Of a DNA stretch of 64,000 nt, positions 1 to 10,708 are shown one piece after another (position 1 is the stretch's first letter; each line of letters starts with the position of its first letter). The notes below the pieces were generated by a model. The model made no database searches. It worked only from the letters and a program-made list of their open reading frames with translations, and was not told where the DNA came from. Origin of the DNA: Raphanus sativus. Taxonomy: Eukaryota > Streptophyta > Magnoliopsida > Brassicales > Brassicaceae. The stretch covers positions 248,001 through 312,000 of the forward strand of contig NC_079512.1 of assembly GCF_000801105.2 (NCBI RefSeq), read 5' to 3'. A program made the position numbers and the translations under genes.

Positions 1-197
1 ATGAAGGTGAGCACTATTTTTTTTTTACTCTCTAGACATTTACTTGTCATCATGAAACTGATGACTGATCAAGTAGACCATTGTCCATATGTATGCAGGC
101 TGAATCACAATCCGCCTTGTCCTGCAAACTCGAGCAAGGCTCCTCCTTCTTGCTCCCTGATCTAAACATGCCACTAGATACCGACACGAGCCCATGA
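1..197 (+). CDS. 3' end of a DLN-motif protein (partial)
   Basis: Two coding pieces are visible. Bases 1-6 (Met-Lys codons) are followed at once by GTGAGC, a good splice donor. A second exon at 99-197 follows a TGCAG acceptor, is in phase 0, encodes 32 residues and stops at TGA 195-197. The C-terminus contains LPDLNMPLD, which fits the DLNxxP class of EAR repression motif used to recruit TOPLESS-type co-repressors. Just downstream is WIN1; in Arabidopsis, from memory, WIN1 (At1g80600) lies next to the small unknown gene At1g80610, so this is probably its orthologue. The rest lies left of the window. The call rests on splice sites, phase and motif; a repressor role is inference. Confidence 0.6.
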
Positions 198-1064
198 GTA
201 TATTATTTCCTAATTTTTTTCCCATCACACGCAAACCACTATACCTCCTACCCACAAATATGTTTTTAACTGTAACTATATGAGTATGAACAATGTAGAT
301 TAATATAACCCTTTTGGCCATTTCCCGTGGCCTCTGTAGAATATTGGCTTCAAGGAGAGGTCATTCGAGTTTATGTTTCTCGATATATCCTCTTCTCTAG
401 GCGGTAGTATGATTTTTTCTTTTTTGCTCTGTCATTCTCCCACTTTCACATGATGTGAGATGTAATTACCATCATAGATAATACACTTTTCTATATTTCT
501 TATTATCTTTAGGAAGATGTATTGCAAGATCGCATGGCCGTTTCTATCAAATGTAACACGTTCCAAAAATTATTTACTACTCCCTCTGTTTTTTAAAGAT
601 AGATGTTTTAGAAAAATAAATTGTTTCACAAAGATGTATTTTTTATGTTTCCTATACAAAAATTGCAAATTTCAATAAAATTGATTGAATTTATTGAAAG
701 ACTATTGGTTAAAATGCATTGGAATTTGATAATTTCTAAAAATGATGTATAGTTAATGTGTTTTCTTAATATGTGTGAAAACACCAAAACATACATCTTT
801 AAAAAACAGAGGGAGTACTTTGTAATTTGATCAAATGTAACCGTCGTCTTTAAAACCCCATCTTGCTAATTTTAGGATCGCATTGTATAATCCAAAACAA
901 TCAGTCCTAAATTGTAATTATTAAGAAGTCTAGGGTCTAGGGTTATTACTTATTACCAGTTGATTTTAAAGCTAAAACCCTAGAGTTAAGTTCAGTTTCA
1001 GCTTACACTGTCTTAACTAACTCTTTACCGTTCCTTCTCCGACCAAAAGTGAAAAAAACAGGAA
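198..1064. other. Intergenic: 3' flank of the DLN gene and WIN1 upstream region
   Basis: AT-rich non-coding DNA. It holds the 3' UTR of the left gene, one Stowaway-like MITE (listed separately) and the WIN1 promoter and 5' UTR. No convincing TATA box stands out within 100 bases of the WIN1 ATG. Confidence 0.6.
580..815. mobile_element. Stowaway-like MITE (Tc1/mariner type)
   Basis: A 236-bp element with terminal inverted repeats beginning CTCCCTCTGTTTTTTAAAGAT and ending with the imperfect complement (ATCTTTAAAAAACAGAGGGAG). It is flanked by TA on both sides (578-579 and 816-817). TA duplication with CTCCCTC ends is the Stowaway hallmark. It has no coding capacity and lies about 250 bp upstream of the WIN1 ATG, so it may be part of that promoter. 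A relative sits at 50285-50525. Confidence 0.85.
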
Positions 1065-2971
1065 ATGGCGTCTCTTGGCCAAATCACGTTCCCGCGTGCG
1101 CCGTCATTGGAGCTGAGCCTCCTACGCCGTCGATCTGATCAACCCATCAGAACCCTAATCGGGTTCAACGGCCGGATCGTGAGCAGACAAGCGGAGGTTT
1201 CGGTGAAAGCAAGCGTGAGCCAGAAGGTGATTGAAGAGGAGGCGAGAGTTCTCGTGGGAACCTACGCGCGTGCTCCAGTGGTGCTCTCGAGTGGGAAAGG
1301 CTGTAAACTGATGGACGCGGAAGGGAAAGAGTATCTTGATTGTGCATCTGGAATCGCTGTGAATGCTCTGGGCCATGGAGATCCTGACTGGCTTCAAGCT
1401 GTCACTGACCAAGCTGCTCTTCTTGCACACGTCAGCAATGTCTATTACACCATTCCTCAGGTCTGAATTTGACTTGTGTCTAGGCCTTATACGTGGATTC
1501 AGTTTTCATATACTGTTTATTTCCTTTGCAGATAGAACTAGCAAAACGCCTCGTGGCAAGTTCTTTCGCGGACCGTGTATTCTTCTGTAACTCTGGAACC
1601 GAAGCCAACGAAGCAGCCATCAAGTTTTCTAGAAAGTTCCAGAGATTCACCCACCCTGAAGACGAGGAAGTCGCCACAGGCTTCATCGCCTTTACGAATA
1701 GTTTCCATGGGAGAACCTTAGGAGCTCTTGCCTTGACAAGCAAAGAACAGTACAGAACTCCTTTCGAACCCATCATGCCTGGCGTCACATTCTTGGAGTA
1801 CGGTAACATTCAAGCCGCCACAGATCTTATCCGCTCGGGTAAAATAGCTGCAGTGTTTGTGGAGCCTATACAAGGAGAAGGTGGGGTTTACTCTGCCACA
1901 AAAGAGTTTCTTCAGTCTCTTCGCTCTGCTTGTGATGCTGCTGGATCTCTTCTCGTCTTCGATGAGGTACATATCATAGTGTAATTCTTGAAAGTCTTTG
2001 ACTAGCACTCGGGTTTTCAGTTCGGTTCTGGTTATTCGGGTTGGGGTGTTTAGGACTTAGGAACCGACCATTTTCGGATCTGTTCGGGGTTCGGATGGGG
2101 TTTCTATTTCTTTATAAAACCCGAAGTAGAACCAAATTAGAAATAGTTGGGGTTTCGGGTTTAAAGCAAATTTTTAAAAAGAAAAAAACAGAAGAACCCA
2201 GAAAATCTGAATTAAACCTAGAAAAGGTGAAAAAGAACAACAAGAATATTCGTGTAATTGGGGTAACTAAAGTTTATTGGATATTTTTATTATATTTCAT
2301 ATATTTTGGTATCGTTCAGTTTCAGTTTGGTTCCTATTTGGTCTGGTTTTGTTTTTTTTGGTTCGGTTATGGTTCCGGTTTTTGATATTATGCCCAGAAC
2401 TATTTTTGATTTTGGTCTTGTTCTTTTGGTCTCTCTATTTATCCAGGTTCAGTGTGGTTTGGGTCGGACTGGTAATCTATGGGCATATGAAACATTTGGT
2501 GTAACACCTGACATAATGACGGTTGCAAAGCCTTTAGCCGGTGGTTTACCAATTGGAGCGGTGCTTGTAACTGAAAAAGTTGCTGAGACCATCAAATATG
2601 GAGATCATGGTAGCACATTTGCAGGGAACCCTCTTGTGTGCAGTGCAGCCATCTGTGTTTTTGATAAAGTATCTAAACCCTCTTTCTTGGCCAGTGTCTC
2701 GAGCAAAGGTATATACTTTAGGGATCTGTTGGTTAAGAAGTTAGGAGGAAACTTGCACGTGAAGGAAGTGAGAGGAGAAGGGCTTATCATTGGAGTGGAG
2801 CTTGATGTGCCGGCAAGCTCATATGTGGATGCTTGTCGTGAATCTGGTCTTCTGATCTTGACGGCAGGGAAAGGGAATGTCGTCAGGATTGTTCCGCCGT
2901 TGATTATATCGGAGGAGGAAATAGAACGTGCGGTTGAGATTATGTCCCACAATTTAACTGCGCTTGACTGA
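1065..2971 (+). CDS. WIN1: Acetylornithine aminotransferase, plastidial, PLP-dependent
   Basis: Three exons, 1065-1460, 1532-1966 and 2447-2971, join in phase 0 with GT..AG introns to give 451 residues. The enzyme converts N-acetylglutamate semialdehyde plus glutamate to N-acetylornithine in plastid arginine/ornithine synthesis. The first ~45 residues are Ser/Arg-rich and poor in acids, as expected of a transit peptide. Class III aminotransferase signatures are present: [11 protein letters not shown] in exon 2, the [12 protein letters not shown] block with Asp276 across the exon 2/3 junction, and [14 protein letters not shown], whose Lys305 should form the PLP Schiff base. Length and sequence match, from memory, Arabidopsis WIN1 (457 aa), also studied as a partner of a bacterial effector. 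All catalytic blocks are intact, so the gene looks functional. Confidence 0.95.
1990..2446. repeat. GGTTCGG-type degenerate repeat filling most of WIN1 intron 2
   Basis: Intron 2 is 480 bp, against 71 bp for intron 1. It is packed with degenerate TTCGGGTT/GGTTCGG words (for example near 2020-2100 and 2360-2385) and T-rich runs. The same word family, in opposite orientation (CCGAACCCGAA), occurs at 25110-25275. This looks like an old insertion of a dispersed Brassicaceae repeat, but no clean ends or target duplication were found. Confidence 0.5.
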
Positions 2972-3706
2972 ATATTGAGGTTGAACATTAATGTTTGGCG
3001 ACGACTATGAACTGTGTTTTTTAAATTCTATATTTTCTTAAATAAGCTCAAGTGTGTATCAGTAAATTTGCCTGTTACAATTCATAACTGCTGTTTCTTG
3101 GTTCTTTTTTTTTTTTGAAAAATGTTTTTTGGTTCTTTCATGATTAAATATGTATAATTCTTTTTTGATAGGGTATTAATAATATTCAAACAAACAAAAA
3201 TTCTAGTATCTTGGATTTACTCTATCAGCCAGTGATAAGCTGCCATACTATAGGTGAGCCGTTCCATTTTTTTAGTCTTGAAGATTTAAGAGAAGCGATT
3301 TCGTGCATGCCAAGTTTCTCTTGAAATGAAGACACCATGTGATATGTTGAATGTTGTTGACATGATTTGCAGACGAAAGAATCAGAGGTGGAAGAATAAA
3401 AAGAATTATTTCTTCTGTACGCGGCGCTCGACTTTTCCTGGTGAGAAAAGGGACTTGACTGAAAAACAACAAAGAGGGTAATTCATGTAAGTTAGTGATC
3501 AGTCACTTCGTGTTGTGACTCACAGAAAATGTGGACCCGGAGCCACTTGAGCTGTGAAAGATAAATTGTGCAGAACAGAGAAGATGTGGATCAGGAGAAT
3601 GTAAATTTCTTTATCTGAGAACTTTGTTTTCCTTTTTCGGAATGTGTACTTCATTTTTACCAGTTTTTTTTTTGAAATTTCTCGGATTAAGATTTTGGTG
3701 TCTTAG

Positions 3707-3870
3707 ACTGTATAATATAATTGAGGTAAAAAATTTATATGTACGGTGAAAAGTACATTCTCTCTAAATGTATAAAGATGTGTTATAGTACTGTATAATA
3801 TAATTTGAGGTAAAAATATATATGTGCAGTGAAAAGTACATTCTCTCTAAATGTATAAAGATGTGTTATT
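3707..3870. repeat. 83-bp tandem duplication
   Basis: Two adjacent copies (3707-3789 and 3790-3870) each begin ACTGTATAATATAATT and share AAAAGTACATTCTCTCTAAA. They differ at a handful of bases, so this is a fairly recent local duplication. No coding capacity. Confidence 0.85.
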
Positions 3871-3936
3871 GTTAACAATAATGTATTATAGATGTATTTC
3901 ATAAATAATTACTAAATGTTAATGACTTAATTCTAA

Positions 3937-4280
3937 TGTTTAAGAAAGTGGTCTAGGCGGCCTACTACGTGCCGCTTAAGTGCTAGATCTTAGGCCGATT
4001 ATCTTCTAAACCATCTAAACAATTATAATACTACAATAATAAATAATATATAGTATTTATTATTCATAAATTATAATAAATAACATATCATAATATAAAA
4101 TCTTATAAAATAAAATAATATGACTTTATCATTTGTAAATGATGATATTTAATATCAATATATATTTAGTATATTGTTATAATTTATAAGCATCTAAACC
4201 GGTAACTAATAATTTAAATGTTCGCTTACTCATAGGGGGCAAGCCGTCTGCTTAAGACCTAACGCTTTCTTAAACATGGT
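3937..4280. mobile_element. Short non-autonomous DNA transposon (MITE-like)
   Basis: A ~344-bp AT-rich segment whose ends are inverted relative to each other: TGTTTAAGAAAG on the left and CTTTCTTAAACA on the right. The 10-bp word TTAATTCTAA lies directly before the left end (3927-3936) and recurs at 4281-4290, four bases past the right inverted repeat. That fits a target-site duplication of MULE or hAT size, though the 4-base asymmetry leaves the exact right end uncertain. GC-richer subterminal blocks (GGTCTAGGCGGCC and near-complements) support a transposon. Confidence 0.6.
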
Positions 4281-4708
4281 TTAATTCTAAGTTTTTTGGC
4301 TGATGTCTATGCTGTAATAGTCCGAGAAATTTCCACGATCAAATCTAAAACGTGCGTCTAGAAGCCAGAACGTGAGCCAGTTTGACTCACCGACTGACGA
4401 CGGTCAGTGTAGGCATATGAGCCAGTTTCTGGTTTACATTTACGCAATGTAATAGAAGCCAGCATGATGGACTTTAAATAACGTCAAAAGTTTACGAAAG
4501 AAATCAAAGGTTTTGTGGGGTCGCTATCTTTTGTCTTCTTTAATCAATTTTTGTTTGAAATACAAGTCGGGTTTTAGGTCGATGATGTCATAATATAAGG
4601 GATATTGAAAAAAAAAATGTAGGGAAAAGGTCTTCGTGTATTACCAAATGTAATTAAATAGTTTGTTTCATACCACTAATATAAACCCAACACCGACTCT
4701 TGTAAAAT

Positions 4709-4717
4709 CTATAAATA
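4709..4717 (+). promoter_or_regulatory. Probable TATA box of WRKY copy 1
   Basis: CTATAAATA lies about 110 bases upstream of the first ATG (4823) and 185 upstream of the in-frame ATG (4894). The equivalent box of copy 2 is at 12847-12853, at a similar distance. Confidence 0.55.
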
Positions 4718-4893
4718 ATGAAATCACGTACCCAACATTCAAAAAAACATAGCTACAACTTTAGAAACATACCTCTTCTTGCTCTCTATCTTCTAAACTC
4801 TCATCCACAACTCTAAACGAACATGTTTCAAGGCGCTGACAAGCAGTCGAGGCGCTGCTTCGTGGCCAAGAAAGCGCCAATCTCTTAAAGACG

Positions 4894-5790
4894 ATGCTCG
4901 AACACCAGAGGACAAGCTCAGTTTCAATCGAGCCTCTCTTCGATACCCTTCTTGATTCCTTCTCCTTTGCTCTCTCTCTTTTTACATCTTCTAACACTCA
5001 GCCACACCGTGACTCTTCTCAGAGCAAATCAACCCCCGTGACGGCCCGAAAATCTCCCAAGAAGTAATTGACTAAAAAAGAAAAATCAATGCTTGTTTTA
5101 TGATTTAATGGACGTTTGATACTGATTGTTTCGAATATTCCACGTAGCAGAAACAGCAATGAAGAAGAATGTTTAGAGCACTACAGAGATGATTCACCAA
5201 CTCCGCTTCACAACGATTGTTTTACTTGGAGGAAGTACGGCCAAAAGAAAATCAAAACGTCTTCCCACCAAAGGTTAGAGGAAAAAAAATAAAATCCAAA
5301 ACAGAATATTACTCTGTTTTATTGAGTACTCTTGGCAACTAAATAATGAGTTTCAATATTTCACAGGTGTTACTATCGTTGTGCCTATGCCAAAGACCGA
5401 AACTGCAACGCTACGAAGCGGGTGCAACAGATCCAAGACACTCCTTCCGTTTACAGGACAACTTATGTCGAAAAACACGTCTGTGAAGTTACTTCTTTTC
5501 CGGAGCCTAACGACGATATTGCAAACGGTTCCAAGATGATTCGGTTCGACACATTCGACCAAGCCATGCCTGACGCTGTTATTATGCCTGAGCTCGTTCA
5601 AGTAGAACAAGAAGCAATTACCATCGAAGAAGACACGGACCAAATCATGAACCTAGAATTTGACATTAACGAGCTTTTGGTGGATGATGATGACCAGTTA
5701 TGGGCGTATCAGTTTCCTCCGTTTTCTCCTGGAGATCTCATGTTCCTGGACGATCTTTCTGAGTTTGATTACAATCCTTTCCACGTTTGA
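4894..5790 (+). CDS. WRKY66: Group III WRKY transcription factor, copy 1 (5' frameshift)
   Basis: Exons at 4894-5063, 5151-5273 and 5367-5790 join to 238 residues. The WRKYGQK heptapeptide is at the end of exon 2, and exon 3 supplies C-X7-C-X23-H-X-C, the group III zinc finger, all intact. The expected start, by alignment with copy 2, is the ATG at 4823. There a 1-nt deletion in the stretch matching GACAAGGCGGTC of copy 2 throws the frame, and translation would stop after about 21 codons. The ATG at 4894 restores the frame and loses only ~25 residues upstream of the DNA-binding domain. So this is either an N-truncated but working protein or a young pseudogene; an assembly error is also possible. 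The name rests on position next to WIN1. Confidence 0.7.
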
Positions 5791-5831
5791 TTGAACAAGC
5801 ACCCTTTTTTTCAACTTCTTCTTATGTTCAC

Positions 5832-6077
5832 TGGCCCGTCCCTCTGCTAAGGCACATGAAGCATTAGTTTTAGGCCACATAATATAAAGTAAATTGTAGG
5901 CTACAATTTACTACTCAGTTGTTTGTATATAAGATAGTTAAACATGTAAATTTCAACTTCCTTGTCTCTGGTAAAATATTACTATTACCATTGTTTTTAA
6001 TAATTTTAGATAAAAGTTATGTTTGAGGGCCATATTTTCTGACAGGCTTTAGGTCAGGTAAAAATTTGGATGGCACT
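5832..6077. mobile_element. 246-bp insertion with 9-bp target-site duplication
   Basis: Seen by comparing the 3' flanks of WRKY copies 1 and 2. Both read CTTATGTTCAC soon after the stop, but copy 1 then carries 246 extra bases before TATGTTCAC recurs (5823-5831 and 6078-6086) and the shared GGGCAGACTATG follows. A 9-bp duplication suggests a Mutator-like non-autonomous element. The ends (TGGCCCGTCC.. and ..GGATGGCAC) are only weakly inverted. No coding capacity. Confidence 0.65.
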
Positions 6078-6086
6078 ATGTTCACA

Positions 6087-6681
6087 TTATCACAATGAGG
6101 GCAGACTATGACGTACTATAAGGAACTTGCCATATCATTTACTTTGTGTGTGTATGACTTAACGACTGAGAATATTAAAGAAACAACATCTATCAATACT
6201 ATTAATATCAAAGGTTCGATACAATGAAACGTATGTATGTAATACTTTAATGTATCAAATGAATATGACATATATTTGGTTGCTTTCTTGAATGTAATAT
6301 TTTAATGTATCAAATGAATATGACATATATCTGGTCACATATATTCGATATGAGGTTAATATAATGTTGGCGTGATTTGTGGACTATGAGGTTGCCATCT
6401 TTTGTTTCCTATAATACCATTAATGAAATCTGTTTTTTAAAACAAATGTAATGGCACAAAAAGTAATATGTTAGGGAAGAGTAGGGGTAATTTCATAAAA
6501 GGGTTCCTGAATTAATAGTATTGATATTATGAAATATGAACAGTTGAAACACTTCAATTATTTACTCTGCTTTTATCAAAAAAGACATTGCAAAAATTTA
6601 TAATATGTTTTAGGATGCATCATATGGTTAAAGAAAATTCACAAGTGGTCACCGAGTTATATTTATTATGCTTTATATTAA
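6087..6681. other. Intergenic flank, also the distal upstream region of WRKY copy 2
   Basis: AT-rich DNA without genes. 6095-6125 is the empty-site counterpart of the foldback element downstream of copy 2. 6500-6681 resembles 25330-25640, the distal upstream region of WRKY copy 3, so it belongs to the duplicated WRKY unit. A ~35-bp word (TTAATGTATCAAATGAATAT and following bases) is repeated near 6247 and 6301. Confidence 0.55.
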
Positions 6682-7805
6682 TCTATACTATTAAAATACA
6701 AGGCCCTTTTTTGAAGTGCCCTTTTGTTTCAACAATATTTACCATGCTATGCCACTGAAATATTTAAATATATGGTTTTAATTAAATTATGTATTTTCTA
6801 AATTTCCTTTTATTTAAACAGCACAAAATCCTTTTTCCTTTTATTTAAAGAACAACACTTGATTCACTATGCCTTCCTATCGAAACATTCCTATTGAAAC
6901 GTAATGTATCATTACATATCATCACCTAAGATTAAAACAAACTTCAGTTGCTATAACATTGATTTTTATTTCTTATACAGTATATTGATAATAATGTTCC
7001 ATCGACACCGAAGCTTCACCACTTACCGGAAGCGCTTGGCGGCCTCTTACCGTCCCGATTTTGGTCTGCTCGGAACTAAACTGGGATCTATGAGAAAAAT
7101 CATCAGTTCTTTCATTTTAATTTAAATTTCAGTGTTATTTGTTGGATTTATCATTATTTTGTTACAAACTTAATAATAAAAGAAGAAGAAAAACAAGAAA
7201 AAGAGTTAAGTTAGTGATAACAATGGCTGCCGTCAATATTACGCTCAGAAAAATACGAGGTCTAAATGAAGGAGACGATTACAAAAATACGGTTTTAACC
7301 TTCATTAAAAGGAAAAAATAATAATAGTGCTATTGTTTTTATTTAAAGCATTTATGTATTAAAAAATCGATGCTTTAATTTTTAGAAGATTAAATACAAT
7401 ATCTAAGAAAATTGGGTATTTAGCTTTAAATTTCGAAATCTGTAGTAAATCTATATTAAAAAGTGGAAATTTTTTTGACATTGGATATTTAGTTTCCTAT
7501 ATTAAGTTTATTCAATATAATTTAGATCCTTCCAAATCTTCTATTTCCTATATACACGCTTTTTAAACAAATTTAGTTTGTAATTTGGTTTGTCAATCTA
7601 ACCGAATATATAACAACCTATACAAGAATCAAAGTCCATCCATTTGACCATCGATCACGCAAATTCTTAAAGCTGTTACCTAACTAAATAAATAATATCT
7701 CCTATTTTCTATATTTTTATATACAATTAATATTAGTTTGTTCAAAATATTCTATTTCCTATTTACGCTTTGATTCTATAAACCAATTCGCAAGGAATAT
7801 CCATA

Positions 7806-8360
7806 ATGTATACTAATCTACAAAAATTGAAACGTATCCTACAATTTTCATTAACCTACCTATCCTTACTTATATATATAAGAGGCGACTGTATTGATCT
7901 AGCACGAAACGCTGAGAGGCTAATATATTCCTCTGTCACACCCTTCCTCCGGAGTTTTTCCACCAATGATCATAAGATTTCACCGGCGGAGCCGTTAGTC
8001 TTGACATATGCGATCCCAAGATCAGGGTGAGTGCTCTTCAGGAGCACCCTTATGAAAGAGTCTATTGCTGAAGTTAAAATACAACCTCGAATCTTATATA
8101 TATGCTACCCAAAAGAAGGTGGGTGTGCGCTTTATCTAGATCACTACCTCCGTTACTTTATGTTTCTTTTGTTGCTATATAGTTTTGGCCTTCTCTATAA
8201 TAATGTGTCTTTAGCTGGCATTCTACTCAAACACTCAATGCTTTGGTTTTCCTTTTGGTCCTGAAACACCTGAGTTTAAAAAGATTTACACCCAAGAAAA
8301 GCTCAAGGCGTTTATTGAGAAGCTTGATGAGGCACATATTAGTTTTCTTTTGAACTATAT
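7806..8360 (+). other. Unidentified coding-like stretches inside the Helitron
   Basis: Short open stretches with a coding look lie upstream of the HSP70-like fragment. One ends with SPAEPLVLTYAIPRSG (near 8030), and a second reads FGFPFGPETPEFKKIYTQEK (near 8240-8310). They are in different frames and separated by stops. I do not recognise either. They may be pieces of one or more captured host genes or upstream intronic DNA. Confidence 0.3.
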
Positions 8361-8428
8361 ATAGACCATTGGGTTCTAATGATAATCTGATAGCGTCTGA
8401 CACTAAATGGTGTCTTGTGTGCTTTCAG

Positions 8429-9243
8429 GTGCAAGATTGGCTTTACACGGACGGTGAGGATGCTAATGCCACAGAGTTTCAGGAGCGGCTTGACTTACTA
8501 AAAGTCACTGGCAGTCCCATATATTTGCGGTTTGTTCTCTGCTTATATTGATTGTATTGAAGCTTGCTTGCTAAAAAGTATTTAATAAAAAAATGTAATA
8601 CATATTTTTGTATAGATCGGATGAGCTTACAGCACGACCTGTAGCAGTTGAATATGTCATAAATACCTGACCGGAGAGAGGAGGTACACTGTGGCTGACA
8701 TTACATAGTCTTGCTGTAAAGCTAACACAGTTTGAGTTTCAAACACATTTGTAGAATGCAGATCATAAAAGAGTGGGAGACTACTAAACTTCGCTTTCAA
8801 ACCAAAAAAATCAACAAGGTTGTTTTGCTCATGTAAGTGAAAACACACAGTTCTCTTTAACAATTCTTGGTGAGCTTATGCTAAATTGTGTTGTTTTATT
8901 CAGGTCTCAAAGAATAAAGCTGAACAGAAAAAAATGAATGTTGCTTCATTACCTTTTTTATGTCTTTAAAATTAGAAAGAGTTAATATGACAAATCTTTG
9001 TAACAGGACTGCTACTTGGAGTAGTGTTCGTCAGATGAAGGTACACACGAAATCAGTTTGATAAATAATTAACGTCAGCAAAAATGGGTTTTTCATTTAA
9101 GTTTTGGGGTTAAATAAAAATTATATGTAGGTGAAGGTAAATAGGATTCCAAAGCCAAAGATAGAGAAAGCAAGCCAGAAGGAGAATGCAATGGAGAAGG
9201 TTAATTCAAAAGGCTCAGAAGATAATACCAAAACGGGTTGATA
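8429..9243 (+). pseudogene. HSP70-16: HSP70-16-like (HSP110/SSE type) 3' gene fragment captured by Helitron
   Basis: The exon 8429-8529 encodes DWLYTDGEDANATEFQERLD, a signature of the C-terminal region of HSP110/SSE-type chaperones such as Arabidopsis HSP70-16. The next exon starts at 8616 (SDELTARPVAVEY) and hits a TGA shortly after. Further pieces are IIKEWETTK near 8760-8790 and a last exon from 9131 (VNRIPKPKIEKASQKENAME) to the TGA at 9241-9243. Intron remnants with GT and AG sites are kept, so the capture was of genomic DNA and not of a retrocopy. The ATPase domain and most of the substrate domain are absent. It cannot make a chaperone. Confidence 0.75.
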
Positions 9244-9276
9244 ATAATGAAGATTTTAAAGGTATAATATTAAAAA

Positions 9277-9319
<43 letters not shown>

Positions 9320-9416
9320 AAATTGATAATAATATTAACATTTAGTAAATATTTAAATTATTCTACTATATGCTCAGAAGATAATACCAAAACGGGTTGA
9401 TAATGAAGATTTTAAA
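9213..9416. repeat. Direct repeat around a (TA)n microsatellite
   Basis: A ~45-bp word starting GCTCAGAAGATAATACC, which includes the HSP70-like stop codon, occurs at 9213-9260 and again at 9372-9416. Between them is a pure (TA)n run at about 9282-9316. This is a local duplication with slippage. Confidence 0.8.
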
Positions 9417-10332
9417 CTCACTCAATTCAGCTTACACCGGTTTCTATGTTTTTCTAAGAAAAAAAATGAGCTTTCACTTTTTTTTCATCATCTGCCGAGA
9501 AAATAAAAACGTGATTAAGACACTCACTACAAAAAAAGTCTACATTGATAGCAGATTTATAGCACGTTTTACTGAACTGCTATCGTAGATAAGTTAAATA
9601 TTTTTATATTTTATAATAGCGTTAGATAAACGCAATGGTAGAGCGAAACCTAAAATAACACTTAACTAATGTTATTTTGAAAATTAAATGAGCGGGAATT
9701 TAAAGTCACCGATTCCACCAATATTTACCGGGAAATGAGATTCAAGCGCCAAAGATAATATTGAAACGACTTTAGTAATGCTATAAAAAACATGTAATAG
9801 CATTTTTATAATGCTAAGAAAAGCTATTCGAACTCCTAACCCTAAACATGTTTTAAACCCTAAGCATAGTTTTAAACCCTTAACTCTTAAGACAACCCTT
9901 ATAAATTTAATATTTTCATATTATAACTTCAAATATTAAAATTAAACTCATAATTTAATATTTCTAATTTTAAAACTATAATCTCCTAAACACATATCTT
10001 TAATCCTTAATCAAATTCTATATCCTAACTCCTAACTTCAAACATAAACTATACTTTCAATACTCTAAATATAAACCTATAATCTAGATTGTTAAATATT
10101 TGACTATAAATATTGTATCTAGTCTTCAAATCTATTATTTTCCAATTTTAATCCAAAATACTAAATTTTAATCCTAAATCTCATTTCCAATATCCAAACC
10201 TTAAATCACAAAACTAAACTTTACTCTTAATCATAATGTTTTTTATAAACCATAAAATTTAAATTTAAAAAATTTCAACTTTTGAATCAAACAAACAAAT
10301 TTATAAATGAATTATATATCAGATTTCTGTGT

Positions 10333-10480
10333 AAGCATATAAATTTTTAAAATGATCACCAAAATCATAATTTTGATATTAATCTAATATATATTCGAAC
10401 TTAATTAAGCATATAAATTTTTAAAATGATCACCAAAATCATAATTTTGATATTAATCTAATATATATTCGAACTTAATT
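10333..10480. repeat. 74-bp perfect tandem duplication
   Basis: Two adjacent identical 74-bp copies (10333-10406, 10407-10480), each starting AAGCATATAAATTTTTAAAA, lie in the AT-rich interior of the CACTA element. Identity implies a very recent event. Confidence 0.9.
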
Positions 10481-10582
10481 ATACATCAATTCCTAAATAA
10501 ATAACAATTTACTATGTTCAAAAATAAACTTTAGATTTAAATTATAACCTACAAAATATAAATTCTGAAATAAGACATAACT

Positions 10583-10708
10583 TTTTTTTTTTGTCAACTG
10601 GTCACTTTTGGACCTTTAATCCTCAAACTGAGGTAAGTGGGGTTCGAACCCCCGACGTCAGGGCCCGAAGGCAGAGCTCAGCAGCCACTTGGCTACGAAC
10701 AACCCGAC
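10583..10708 (-). mobile_element. tRNA-derived SINE nested in CACTA
   Basis: Flanked by a perfect 18-bp duplication CTGAAATAAGACATAACT (10565-10582 and 10709-10726). On the minus strand it starts GGTCGGGTTGTTCG and has an A-box-like TAGCCAAGTGG and a perfect B-box GGTTCGAACCC, the internal RNA polymerase III promoter. It ends in an A-rich tail, seen as a T-run at 10583-10592 on the plus strand. Size, promoter boxes, tail and long duplication together define a SINE. Confidence 0.92.

Larger units (their letters stand above)
2972..4708. other. Intergenic region between WIN1 and WRKY copy 1
   Basis: AT-rich non-coding DNA. It holds the WIN1 3' UTR, an 83-bp tandem duplication, one short foldback-type insertion (both listed) and the WRKY copy 1 promoter. 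A single W-box core, TTGACT, occurs at 4382-4387, the kind of site WRKY proteins bind. One site alone is weak evidence for autoregulation. Confidence 0.5.
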
